Assembly (NCBI RefSeq): GCF_030463565.1
Contig: NC_134651.1
Span: 15,264,734-15,328,733, forward strand
Reading direction: 5' to 3'
DNA: 64,000 bases
Source of the DNA: Pelecanus crispus
Taxonomy: Eukaryota > Chordata > Aves > Pelecaniformes > Pelecanidae
A program made the position numbers and the translations under genes. The notes under the pieces were generated by a model that worked only from the letters and a program-made list of their open reading frames with translations, was not told the origin of the DNA and did not search any database. Of the stretch, positions 9,431 to 21,190 are shown piece by piece; within the stretch, counting starts at the first letter, position 1; every line of letters begins with the position of its first letter.

Positions 9431-12400
9431 TGGAGTGCTGGTGTGTGTGTATAGGAAGGAGCCCAGCTCCTGGCTGCCTGTGGATCGTGCTGCTCCAGGG
9501 CTGCCTTGTCCTGCTTGCCAAGCTGGAGCTGTCACTCAGACCCTCTGTCCCCTCTCCCTGCCCCAGGGCAGATGTAATTACTCCTTCCTTAGGAGCAGCT
9601 CAACTGATCAGACTTCTTAAAAAGAGCTTATGCTTGCAGAGCTGGTGAATGTGCTGAGGGAGGCACCTCTGCTCTGTTCCTGGCTCCTTGGGCTGCTGGA
9701 GTGGAGTAGCCCAGGTAAAGCGAGACGGATTCAGCACAGAGCCTGACAGCCCAGCTCCTGGTCTAGGCTGCCTGGGTGAGCCTCCTGCCCTGGACCCAGA
9801 GGGGCCTGCTCCCGGGCCGTGGTGTAAATCGCGAATGACTTCAGTCAGTTGATGTAGAGAGTGGTGCCTGCCAGCTTCTCGTGTTACAAAAACAGCGGCT
9901 CTCCGCAGGACAAGCCTGACACGAGTGCTCCTGTCTCCTGGCTGACAGGCTGCAGCAGGCGCTGGGCACCACCTCCACCTGGACTTAAAAGCACAGAGCC
10001 GTTCCCAGCACTGAGCACCAGCCAGGCTCTGCTTGATGATTGATGCTCTGCATGTGTTTTTGATAGAGTTGGGCATTTCCTCTGCTGTTATATGGAAAAC
10101 ATGTGTCTGGGGGAGTGATGTGGGGCTGTGCGGACTATCTCTCTCTAACCGTGAGCAGCAACTGACCCCTTTGACTTGGGGATGCCTCATTTCCAGGCAA
10201 GATGTGAGCCCTGCGTAGAGGTGAGCAGCACTCTCGGGTTACAGCTTGCGTCGCCCTTAACAAGTCCTAACTCAGAGCGGACAGCTTTAAAATGTGCCAG
10301 GATCCACTGGGGATTCCTTCCAAATCCTGCTGCAAAAGCCTGTTGGATTTTGTCTGGATCAGCCAGGTGCTTGACTGTATCCAGGTGCTGGGGAGAGTGT
10401 GAAACCAGACAGATTAAACCTGCTGGGGTTTGAATCCCTCCCCAGTTTTCCCCCCTTTCTCCCTGTATACAAACACATGCTCCTGATCTGAAAATACTTC
10501 TTGGGATAGATTCTGGAGGGGGAGAAAGAGGAGTGTGTGTCTGGGATCTCTCTCTGCAGGCCATACTGCTGAGGTTGGGGACAGTGGCAGCTCTCTTTTA
10601 AAAGGGGCTGCAGGGGTCAATCTCCCGGGGCGATACAGAAGAGCTTTCCCCTTCTCTTTTTCCCCACACCTTGCTGGCCTGCCTGCACTGCTACCCTCAC
10701 GGTGGTACCTTGCAGCGGGTTTTGTGTGCCAGGCTTGGGAATGTTGGATTTGCTGTCCCTAGGCAGGTAGGTGTGCAGCTCTATGGGCTGAGCCGGCCTT
10801 CCCTTCCAGCAGCCATAGTGTCACCTTTCTGTGCTGGAGGTGCCGAGGGCAGGACTGAGCCCACCTTGTGTTCAGAGAAGTGCTCGCAGGACCTGTCTGT
10901 CTGGGAATCACATCAGACCAACTCCTGCTGCTGGACAGCCTGTGTGGAGCTGATGGAGACCAGTAACGCATCACCTGTAAGAGCTGAGGCTGTTCCAGCT
11001 TAGCAGAGTCTTCCTTTTCTGCTGAAGCAGTTGGTTTGGAAAGTGCATTAGGGGGAAAAAAACAAAAAAGACTGCTGTAGGCTAATGGAGAACACATAGC
11101 AGATCCAGGGGTGAAAGACAAGATGAACCTATTTGCTAATGGAGTTTAAATAGCCTAGTATAAAGCAGATATGCCATGCTTGGACCAGTTTCTCCAAAGC
11201 TTTCTGTGTTTACTATATCCCACAGCCTGTTGACATGAGAGATCTGCTTGAATTTGTGAGCTTTGAGGGGATCAGAGCAATTCCCAGGAGCTGCGCTCTA
11301 GATGCCAATTCACTGAGCCCGTGACAAATTGGGATGACAAATGCAGGCTGTGGGTCTGTGGATCATTATGTGCAGGAGTTGCCCTTCAGGTGCAGCAAGT
11401 GCTTTCAAACTGGTGCCGTGGGACGAGCCAGGGAATGGGCAGGGCTGAGCTGCTGGATGGTGGCCTCTCGTCTGGCCGTGACCCTGCATGGGGCTGTGCA
11501 GGACAGGTAGGAAAAGGGACCGGACTCAGTGCTGCGGGACGGGATGCAGCTCCTGTTGGCTTCCCTGGACACCTGGTGAGCCCTGCCTGCCAGCGGAGAG
11601 GAGCCTGAGGAGGGCTGGCGCCAGGTCTGTCCCTCTCAGATGATCGCTCTCGGGCTTGTAAGCAGTTTGCCGCAATCCGGTGTGTGCATCTGCAGCCGGG
11701 AGCGCACTGAGCTGGAGGGAGCGGTGCTCCATCCCTGCCTGCAGCGCACCTGCGCCAGGGTCCGCGGGCAGGGGGCTTTGCCCGTATCCCCCAGCACCCT
11801 GTCACGCCCCCCCTCCCGCCACAGGGCTTAAATCCCCGGCTGCCCCTCACATCCCTGCAGCTCCCTTCCATCGGCCGCTGCTGCCGTCCCGGGAAACCTG
11901 TCATTAAAGTCAATTAACTTTTCCCACACTCCTTGCGAGCGGCGCAAAAACCCCTCCTTGCTTCCTCCTTGGCTCTTAAGTGCTACCATATGGCACGGGC
12001 CCCCGCGCCCGCCCTGCCTTTGATTCCAGCCAGACAGCCGGAGCTTTATGATTTAAGCCGGGAGAGCCCTCGTACCAAGCCCTGGGCCGCTCTGCGGCCA
12101 AGGTGGTTTTTTTAGCAGGCAAGGCTGTTTTCTGGCAGGAAATGAATAGCTCCCAGATGAGCTCAGGAACCTGAGAGGTCGTGAGAAAGGAGCGAACCCC
12201 CGGCGCGGTGGCGGGCTGCCAGGCAGCGCGGGGAGCGCGGGAGGGAGCACGCTGCCGCCGCCGCCACACGAGCCCGCTCCGGCACCCGCTGGCAGGCGGC
12301 GAGGCCGAACGCCAGCAGCCCGTGGCCGAACGCCGGCCGCATGCCGCCCGCACGCCTCGGACGAGACCCGGCCCCCCGGCCCCCCGGCTGGCTGTCCCAA

Positions 12401-15400
12401 ACCATCACCCTCGCTCGTGCCAGGGGCCTGCGGCTGCCGGCTGACCTTGGGCTGGGATCCAGGCCTCTGGCCCGCAGGGAGCGTGGGGATGGTGAAAAAG
12501 CCGCCTGGCAGCTGGGCTGGGATTTGGGGGGGAGTGAGGCGGGTTGTCTGGGGGTGCCAGGGCAAAAGCCTCTCGGGACCAGCACTGCAAACCTCCTGGG
12601 GGGGTGCGGGCGTGCGAGCCGGCTGGGGATGGCGGCTCGCTGCAGGGACCGGGATGCTCCAGCCCCGCGGCTCCCACCCGGGCACGCAGCCCCACCTGGC
12701 CCCACGCTGGGGCCGGATCCTGCCCAGAGCCAAGGAGCCCCCGTGGCTCGGGTTTGTGCCAGTGCCTCAAGGCCAGCACCCGCCTTTGCTCCGCCGCTGC
12801 CCCGGGGCAGGGTGGGGAAGGGGACCTGTGATTTACAGGGGTGACGTGTTTTACTTAAAACAAGTCAAACAAAAGCCTGGTTTGTTTTGCGGAGCGCAGA
12901 CTTCCTGGGGGGGTCAGGCCAGACAAATGACTCCGCTCCCGCTCATTAAACGTTCGTGGTGGCCACGCCATCAGCTGGCGCTGGGGACGACGTTCCCGGC
13001 TGAGTTGGGACAAACTTCTCCCCTTCCCAGCCCCTGCAGCAGGAGCGATTTCCGATGTCCCCTGCCCCAGCACAGCCATGCCAGAGCCATGCCCCAGAGG
13101 TGCCAGCTCCCTGCTGGGGTGCCTTGCAAATGCCCGGGGACAGTGATTTGACCCATGCAGGCTCTGGTTCTCTCTTCCCGTGCACAGCCTGGGGCTGGCA
13201 CCCGTGGTGAGCGCCGGGAGCAGGCTGGGGGCACACGGCCTGGCTGCCGGCACTGCAGCGAGGGTGGCACGGTGGCTGTGTGACACCGGAGGGGTGCAGG
13301 ACTGGGGGGGCTGCCCCCGGGGCGTTTGTCGAAGGGGGCGTGGGGGTGGCAGCGCAGGGCAGAGGTGCTGTTGCCGAAGGACAGCCGCAGAAGTAGGGCT
13401 ACCTGTAATCTGTGATGATTAGGGAGCTGTTTCCAGGCGGGGTTTATTGCCAATAAAGCTAGCTCAGCACAACTGCTGGGGCGTTAGCTCTTATCTGCCC
13501 AGCACAAGAGCCCTGTTCTTTGCCTTCGGACCCGAGGAGACCAAACACCCGCTGCAGGGCATGGCACAGCCCACGCCGTGCCCTCCCGTGCTGGGGACAC
13601 AGCCAGCACCCTGCACGGGTGGGACGCGCTGCCCCGGCACGTGCTCCCAGAGCCCCTGGCCCCGGCTCCCTTTGCCTGCCACCCGCCATGCAGGGGGAAG
13701 CAGCGGGAGCCCGGCCACAGGGGCGAAGTCTCCGTACCCAAACTCCTGAGGGGTTCAGCTGTACAAAAGCAGCGTCTCGCTTAATTAAAAGCAGACCTGC
13801 TGTAACGAGCCTGCCAGCACACCAGCGTGGCTCAGGCAGTTCTGCTAGAGCGGAGGCTGGGACTCAGCCTCGCGGTGGGACTGGGACATATGGTGGCCCA
13901 GGGGCTGAGAGCCAGGGCAGGGTCACCCTGTGACTACCCATGAAGCCACATCTCCCTTCGTGTCCTCCCACCCCCCGGAGGAAACACAGCCTGTCTCCAA
14001 TCCAGCCTGCTGCTGCTTAGCACGTCGCCAAATCATCCCTAAAATTGCCCCCAGAGCGGGGCCTCCGCTGGGTCCTTCCCTCCCCATGCAGGGTCCCATG
14101 CCATCCCCGGGCTGTTGGCTCCCATCGCACCACCCAGCCGTGCCCATGCCGGCACCAGGACCACTAGCAAATGTGCCTGCCCTGCAAGGGAGACGTGTAC
14201 CGAGGAGCCATGGCAGCACCGGCAGGAGGCTGCTCTCTGCTTTGCATCCTCAGGGACCGGGATGGCACAAACCACTCGATGTGGGCACACCAGGGTGCCT
14301 TGCAAGAGCCTTTCCAAGGGTGCCCTGCATTTTGTTGGCTTTTTTTGGCTTCCAAGGAGGTCAGACGGCCGTCGGCAACGACTGGAAGCTGCCATGGCTC
14401 TTCCCGCTGCAGAAGACGGGCTGCAGCTCTGTTCTCTGGAAAACATTATGAGTTCTTGAAACCGTAAAACAATCTGGCTGGTGTCTCTCCCTCTGACGTT
14501 GGAAATCTGGACAGTGTTTGTACCAAGAGAGGGAGCAGGATGTAGAGACACATGCCGAACCTCACAGTTACGTATCTTGCCTGGCTCTCGCTCCCGCAAC
14601 CCTGCTGCAGCCCAGGCGCAGATAAACCCCCATCTCTTTTGGCAGCGCCAAAACAAGTAGGGCATCTGCCAAACAGGGGAGACAGTTCTGGGCCTGAACC
14701 CACCGCAGCCCAGCAGCATCCTCACTGAGGCTAACAACTAGTATAAAGCAGGACCAAAACAGGCTGATCCTGCCGGGGTCAGGGAACATTTGGCTTTGTT
14801 TGCAGCTCCAGCATCAGGCTGAGCCCATCCCTGCCTCCATCAGCAACAGGCTCAGCTCCAGACCTGGAATACAACCTGCCTTTGTCCCAGCAGTGAAATG
14901 AATCCAGTTTATGGTGGGGGAGAGCAAATGGCCCATTGCACTCAGGGGTTTGACTGCAACATGTAAATGCAGAGCAATACTGGAACCCTTCCCGGCTATG
15001 GAGGAGAGACCAAGACATCCTTCAGGGCTGCATCGCGGTGGGTGCTGGAGGAGACAATGAGCCTGGAAGGGGTTGAGGGAGCTTTGGGATGACGATGCAT
15101 CAGGACAAACCCTTCTACTAGACTGTTCCCAACCGAACCAGTCCCACGTACAGTGAACGCACAGGTAAATTCATCCCCAGCTCTGCATCTGGGATGGCTC
15201 CAGCTGGTCCGCGCACAGGTTTCATGGTGAGGACCCCAGTGGGCCTGACGGATAGTTCCTTTGTCCCTGCAGCCAAGCCTCGCTCCTCGCCATGGGGTCA
15301 GCACTGGCTCATCCTGCAGCACAGAGCTCGGCGCTTCCCTTCCCACGGGGTGGCTTGCTTTCAGCCATCCTTTGGCTTTCATTGTGCTCTGAAACAGAGG

Positions 15401-18400
15401 GGCTGGCAGCTGGACAGCCTGGGCTGGTGTTTCTGAGAGGGCTCCAAGCAGCTGTTTGTGCTCGCAGACGGCGCTGGCGCTCGCTGCCTTCCCTGCTGGG
15501 CTCAGCTGTGTGCGGGCAGGCTGCAGGCAGAGGCTGCCCGCAGCCCCCTGCCTGTGGTGCTGCCTGTTGGGGTCAGCTCTCCCCAGAGGTCTGAGAGCAG
15601 GTCTGGTGCTGGGCACTGGGTGAGCAGGCTCACATCTCCCCAGAGGGATGAGGAGCTGGACCACTACGGCCACCCACTGCTGGACAGACAGACGAGGGCA
15701 GTGGGATGGGAGCAGGCAAACAAGCAAAGGGGAGAGGCGTGTGGCTGTGAGCTGCATTGTGCGGGCTCAGGCAGTGTCCCGGTGAGCACGAGGGTCGCAA
15801 GGCACCTCTCAGGGAGCTCCTGCCATGCTGGGGCAGCCCACGGCACAGCCGCCACTCCCTGCTCCCGCCCTCATCCCTGCGGCAGACCTTGCACAGGGCA
15901 AGGGCTCCCTTATCGCCCGGTGTTTGCCTGTCTGGAGGAGCACGCTGCAGGCGGGACTGGTTAACCATCACCCATGGGAAACAGGACAGGGAAAGGTCTG
16001 ACGGGACAGGCTGTCTGTGACCCTTCATCCTCCATGGGGGAGGCTCAGACCCCAGGTGGCCCCATGCACTTGCTAGCTGCTGCGGGCTGCTCCAGTGATG
16101 GCTCCGGTGTCAGCCACGTTTCGCAGCTCAGAGTTGTCCCTCCTGCATTAAAGCCCAATGAGACCACCCTCCCAAAGTAAACAGGAGCCAGTTTATTGCT
16201 CACTGGAGTCATTTCCCAGGAAGGTCAGGAGGGCTCTCCTTGGGGCTTGTGACAACCTGCTAAGCTCCGCTGAGCCAAGGTGTTAAAAGAGCACCATGCG
16301 CTGGGAAGAACAGCATTTAGCCCTGGGGATGCCTGCAGCCTGCTCTAAACCTTGGGACAAAGTCCTGTTTGTCTTCCCTTGCTCTTCAGGGTGCTGTGGT
16401 GCTCCGGGTTCCCCTGCCCGCTTGTTTATGGCACTGATGCAGAAAATTGTGATGGCTCTAATTGCCAGCGGTTTGCTGATTGTGCGCCTGCCCTATTTGC
16501 TGGGGGGGAGACAAAAGCCCTAAATCCCCTTCCAAGGTTTGAAACCGTGTCATCCCAACAGGCAAGAAGGGGAAGGGAATTACTTATGCAGTTGCTTAAA
16601 GAGTGCCTGGACATTAAGACCAGTGCACCTCAGGGCAGGAGCAACACCAGCATCCCTGGGGACTGCCCTGTCACGCTGGTTCGCTGCCCCTGCGTGCCTC
16701 CCTGCACCGGGGAGGCAGCTGGGCACCCCCATGCTCCCTCCAGGCTTTGTGTGCGGGAGGCCGACCCCCACGCAGGCTGCCAGCTCTTCTTCTGGCACTG
16801 ATCCCTCTGCAGCTCAGGCAAATTGGCAGAAAGCTTTCCCCGGGGACCGAGGCACCATGGACCCAGGCTCTGTGTGCCTGAGCCAGCCCGGCATCCCGGG
16901 AGATGACTCCTGGCAGGGTCCCTGCCTCCAGCCGGATGCCGCCGGGAGGGTCCGCAGGCTTTTGGGGGGGGAACCCCACCCTGCATGCAAGACCCCAGCA
17001 GGAGCTCAGCAGCAGCTGCAGCGGGGCTGAGCAGAGTGATGCAAGATGTCTGGAGACGGCCAGCTACCGGCAGGAGCGCGTGGGAGAGGAGCTGCCCGCC
17101 ACGGGGCTCTGCCTGCGCGCGGGAGGGACCACACAGACGCTTCGCCGTCCGGCTCTTCACAGCCTCGGGGTGCCTGCAAATAGCTGCACAGATTTTCCAT
17201 CTGCCCCTGGGCTGGGTGCCCCCCTCCGGGGCTGCTCCATCACCCCCCAAAACAGGCAGGGCAGTGGTGCAGCCCCTGGATACGGGGCTGGTGGAGCTGT
17301 GCTTGTGCTGCTGAGTGGTGGTGGGGGTTGAGCATCGGTCTGGGGCCTGAGGGGTCACTATGGCCAAGGGAGCTTTGCACGGGAGCCCCGGAAGGATACA
17401 ACGAGCATTTGGCCGGACAGAGCCCCCGAGGGCAGCCTGGGGAGAAAGGCAGCAGAGCTGAAGCTGGTGTCAGCACAGCACAGTGTGATGGGCATGGGAA
17501 CACCCCAACACATCCTGCAGCCGCACCCTTGCACTGTGCAAGCCGGGGAGCACCAGCAGCTTGGCTACAGCCCTTGCCAAGCCCACAGGGAAGGACCCTG
17601 GGCACAGCCACATCGGAGCATATTTGTGCAGAAAGGGTAAAACTTCAGATGCCGGGTGTTGCTTCAACCCTGGAGCCTCCTCAATAGCAAGCTGCCCTCT
17701 GGAGACCTCCCCTTCGGCCGCAGAATGGAAGTAGCAGCCTCAGCACTTTGGCAGGAGCAGCAAGCTTTCTGCCTCCCGGCCCCACTGAATAGCAGCAGAA
17801 TTCATTATAGCCCTGTTTCACTTCTCCCTCCAATTATCCCCCTGGACAATGGGCCGGGGCTGCGGCGGAAGGTCCCTTTCAGGAGGTGCCGGTAGCAGGA
17901 CATGCTGCTGGGGCTCAGCTGAGAGCCCCTTTGGTGGAGGGCAGTGACCTGAGTCCAGCAAATGCCACTTTTTGGCCCAGGCGGTGAGCACGCATGGAGC
18001 AGCATGGGCAGCCCAGTACCTGGGACCAGGGGATGCTCCCTGCAGGGCAGGAAGCACTTGTTAACAAGAGTTTAGCCCGAGTCTGCAAAACACCTGCACT
18101 ATGGGGGTATTTTGGTCAAAAGTAAGATATTGGTGATTACTTTAATTAAGTACCAGAGTGTCATTTTGTCTCTACAAACACAGTGGTGATTCGGCCCATC
18201 TGGCACTTCTCTCTGCAGAGCAACTTTGGAGCCAGCAAAGTCCAGAGTTGCTACTCATGTCGTTGCTCTAACCCAAAGGACTGGGCTCCTGCAGGTGACA
18301 CCTTGCGTCTGAGGACCCCGATGTCTTTCTTGCTGCACTGTGGCCACCCAGATCACCACTCTCTAGCCAGCCATGTGTAGGCCATCAGCTGCCATGGTGG

Positions 18401-20114
18401 AGAAACTGGCAGCAATCAGTGCTGGAGCCTGTTGGGGCTCTCTGAGAGCGTGGAGCCGGGCTTGGGGTTCAGAAGACAGACATGACACCCAGGTAAGGGC
18501 TGGTCTTCACCGGTCCCTCCCTGGCTGCTTGGAGAGTCCCCGCTCTTCCAGAGATGCTCTGCCCCAATCACACTCATTGCTGCACCGTGCCCCAGAGCCT
18601 TGCTCCTGCCCGGCAGAGCAGAACTCGCTGGAGGGAGATTTGAGTGTGGTTGATGCTCGGAGCAAACTTTGGTGTGGGGAAGGGTGCCCAAAAAGCAGGT
18701 GCCCAAAGCCCATGGGCTTTGAGAGGGGATTTGCAGCCGGGCAGACATGGAGAGCCTGGAGGTTTGCACAGCCACCCCGTCCTTTCCATCACTGGCTTTG
18801 CAAGACGTAAGGGCTGTTTTGGAGGAGCCAGCACAGGGGAGTAACTTTGCACCAGCAGGTCGAATCCTGGCATGCTCGAGGCCGTTGTGGTGTGCACGTC
18901 TCCAAAGCAGGCTGTGCCCCAAGCTGGAGAGCCTGCAGAGAAACCCCGTGAGAGCGCAACAAGAGCTGAGGACGTTTCCGATGGAGGCAGACAGGACACT
19001 CAGCCTACTTATTTTATCAGGAAGAAGATCAAGAGGCAGCTTGATTACAGTCACAAGGGCCTTGGTGCGTAAGTACCTTGGCAGAAATAACAAGCCAGGT
19101 ACTTAAGAGCTCTTTAATCTAGCAGGGAAAAACAAAACAAGGGCCAATTGCTCCACATTTCTAGGAGTCCGGGTGATTAACTCCAGAAGGAGAGGCAGGA
19201 ACCCAGGCTGCCTTCCCCCGGGCTGCTGCAGGGCTGGCTTGGGGCTCCCATCCCAGCATCACCTGGAGCAGCGTATTTTACCTTAACATAAGGTACAGGA
19301 AACTTTTGGAGAGAGCAGAAAGGCTGTGGGGCTGCGATGACCTTGTCAAACGCTTCGGCTGCAGATGGCACACCTCTTCTCGGCAGGTGAGGTGGCCACC
19401 GCTGGTCCTTGGGACAAGGCAGGGTACCGGTGGCATTGTCTGGGAGCAGGGGGTAGCGTGGCAGGGGGTGGGTGGCTCTGGCCAGGGAATCTGAAAATTG
19501 GCATTTATGTTGAGATTGCAGCCAAAGGCTCTTTGTGCCAGAGGGATCTCCAGCTGATGAGGTTTGAGCTCCCGAGCAGAGGGATGATTGATTCCCTCTC
19601 TGCAAGCTCACAAACCTGACCGAAAGCTCCCGAGGCCTCAGGGGAGCTGGATCACCCCACAGCCAGCAGCACCCGGGGCTGATCCTGGCAACGTGCCCCT
19701 GGGATTTCCTGTTGGACACAGCTAGCAGGTACTGGGCAGCCGCATCTCCATCATGCCAACAGCACAGCGAAGCAGGAGGAGGAACGGAGCACTTATCCCG
19801 TGGAGCCATTCACGTTTCTATTTAAATCCTATTTTCGCCCTCGATTTTACAGTTTTCTGGTTAAAAATCAACAGCCTGGCCAGGGCCCTGCTGCAAAGCA
19901 TCGGGAAGAGCCCTGGCCTGGGGGGGCGGCGTGGGGCCCCCCGTGCAGCCCCGATGCCCGGCGTGCCGCCAGCGGGGCTAACAAAAGGCCAGCAGCGGGG
20001 CCAGCCCGTGCTGGGCGCGCCGTGGTGCCGCTGCTGAATAGCTCTTCCCGCACAGAGGAAGGCATGAAGAGGCGTAATCAAATAAGGGTATCAGCATGGT
20101 GCTCCTTGAACGGC
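9431..20114. other. Intergenic DNA downstream of HES1, no gene seen
   Basis: No open frame here shows a domain, and the short frames overlap on all six phases. Most of it is GC-rich and CpG-poor. AT-richer islands that could be regulatory occur near 11880-12010, 13390-13480, 18060-18200 and 18990-19190. These contain TAATTA-like, GATA-like and TTAAT words. I see no tRNA, rRNA or recognisable transposon. Confidence 0.5.
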
Positions 20115-20355
20115 GCTCCCAGCGTGAGCCGGCGGCGGGGCCGCGCGGAGGTGACAGGTATCTTTATCCCGCCACGCAGGAGAGCCCCAACGTCCCGCTG
20201 GCAGGAATTTGTCTGCAAATTTTCCCCCATTGAAAGGAGCGAGGGGGCCGGCGAGGCGCGGGCTGAGATGATCGCTTGATTAAGGCCGGGGCAGGCGAGG
20301 TGGAGAGACGGGGCAGCTCCCGGGGAGCCGTGCTCCCAGCCCTTAACCTCTCCTC
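20115..20355 (+). repeat. Duplicated non-coding element A, copy 1
   Basis: About 240 bases that recur in the same orientation at 33591-33815. By hand alignment the two copies agree at roughly 89% of aligned positions, with one 16-base indel. Shared blocks include GACAGGTATCTTTATC, GGCAGGAATTTGTCTGCAA and CCCATTGAAAGGAGCGAGG. Many differences are CpG in this copy and TpG or CpA in the other. No coding frame is conserved between copies. GATA-type words (TATC, TTTATC) lie in the shared core. Confidence 0.9.
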
Positions 20356-21068
20356 AGGAGACCGCAAATTATATCTGTTAATGTATCAGCCCCCTGGTAT
20401 CCTACAAATAAGTCGTCTGGCTAAGTGCGTGTCAGACGTTCACGGGAGGAGTTGTTACCTTTTCATCACTTAATCATTTTCATCATCATCATTTAATTTA
20501 TCTTGCAATAAACTTTAACCCGGTGAGTCCCGGGGAAGGCAGGTAAGGAGGCTTACCAGCGCAGCTGGGCTGTAAACACGAGCAGGAGGCACCGGCTGCA
20601 AAAGGGGTTTGAAGAGCGGAGGGAAACAGTTTTCCCTGCTCCCCTGTGGGAATGGGAAACCCTCTGCCGCGGGGACAGGAGTATTCCCAGCCCCGCTTCC
20701 CATCCCGCTCCCCTGCCAGCCCAGGACGAGGGGGTGCGCAGAGCCGGGGTCCCCCTCCACCGGGGAGCGGGAGCGGCCGGCGTAGCGGGGCCGGGGGGCA
20801 CGTCACGCTCTCCCCCTGGGTGCCAGAAGTGATTTACACAGTGCACCGAGAGCAGAGTCAATTAAGGTCACATTTCTGTGTTGCTAAACAACAGGCGGCT
20901 CTGGGTTCAGGCCCGCTGAAAAGAAAACAAAAGCCACCCCTTGAAACGGGGGCTTTGAGAGGGTTCAAAGGAGCACGGAACAAAAGGCGGGCTTTGTGGG
21001 CTGCCCTCGCCCGCGCCTTCCCGGGCCCTTCCGCCACCAGAGACACCGTTAATGTGGCAAGGGGGAGT
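20356..21068. other. Spacer between elements A and C, copy 1
   Basis: This is AT-rich near 20360-20520, with a CATCATCATCATTTAATT stretch and an AATAAA word at about 20504 that I do not tie to a transcript. It is then GC-rich to about 20820 and mixed to 21060. A weak match (GTGCGTG followed by TTTTCATCACTTA, about 20427-20472) recurs near 34300-34343. No gene is seen. Confidence 0.5.
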
Positions 21069-21190
21069 TTTTAATTGTCCGGCACAAACAATGCTGGCAT
21101 ATTTAGGCCGGCCTCATTACAGAGCCATCCGAAATGCTTCAGAAGCATTCCCACCGCTTAGCATAAATAGCAGAAATGCTCTTTCATGAG
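21069..21190 (+). repeat. Duplicated non-coding element C, copy 1
   Basis: This element pairs with 34981-35100 in the same orientation. Its best-matching core, about 70 bases from CATTACAGA through TTAGCATAAATAGC to TCTTTC, agrees at roughly 75-80% by eye. A TTCCCAC word (reverse GTGGGAA, RBPJ-type) at 21148-21154 and the octamer-like TTAGCATAAAT next to it are kept in both copies. It lies 0.7 kb after element A, as its partner lies 1.2 kb after A'. Confidence 0.75.
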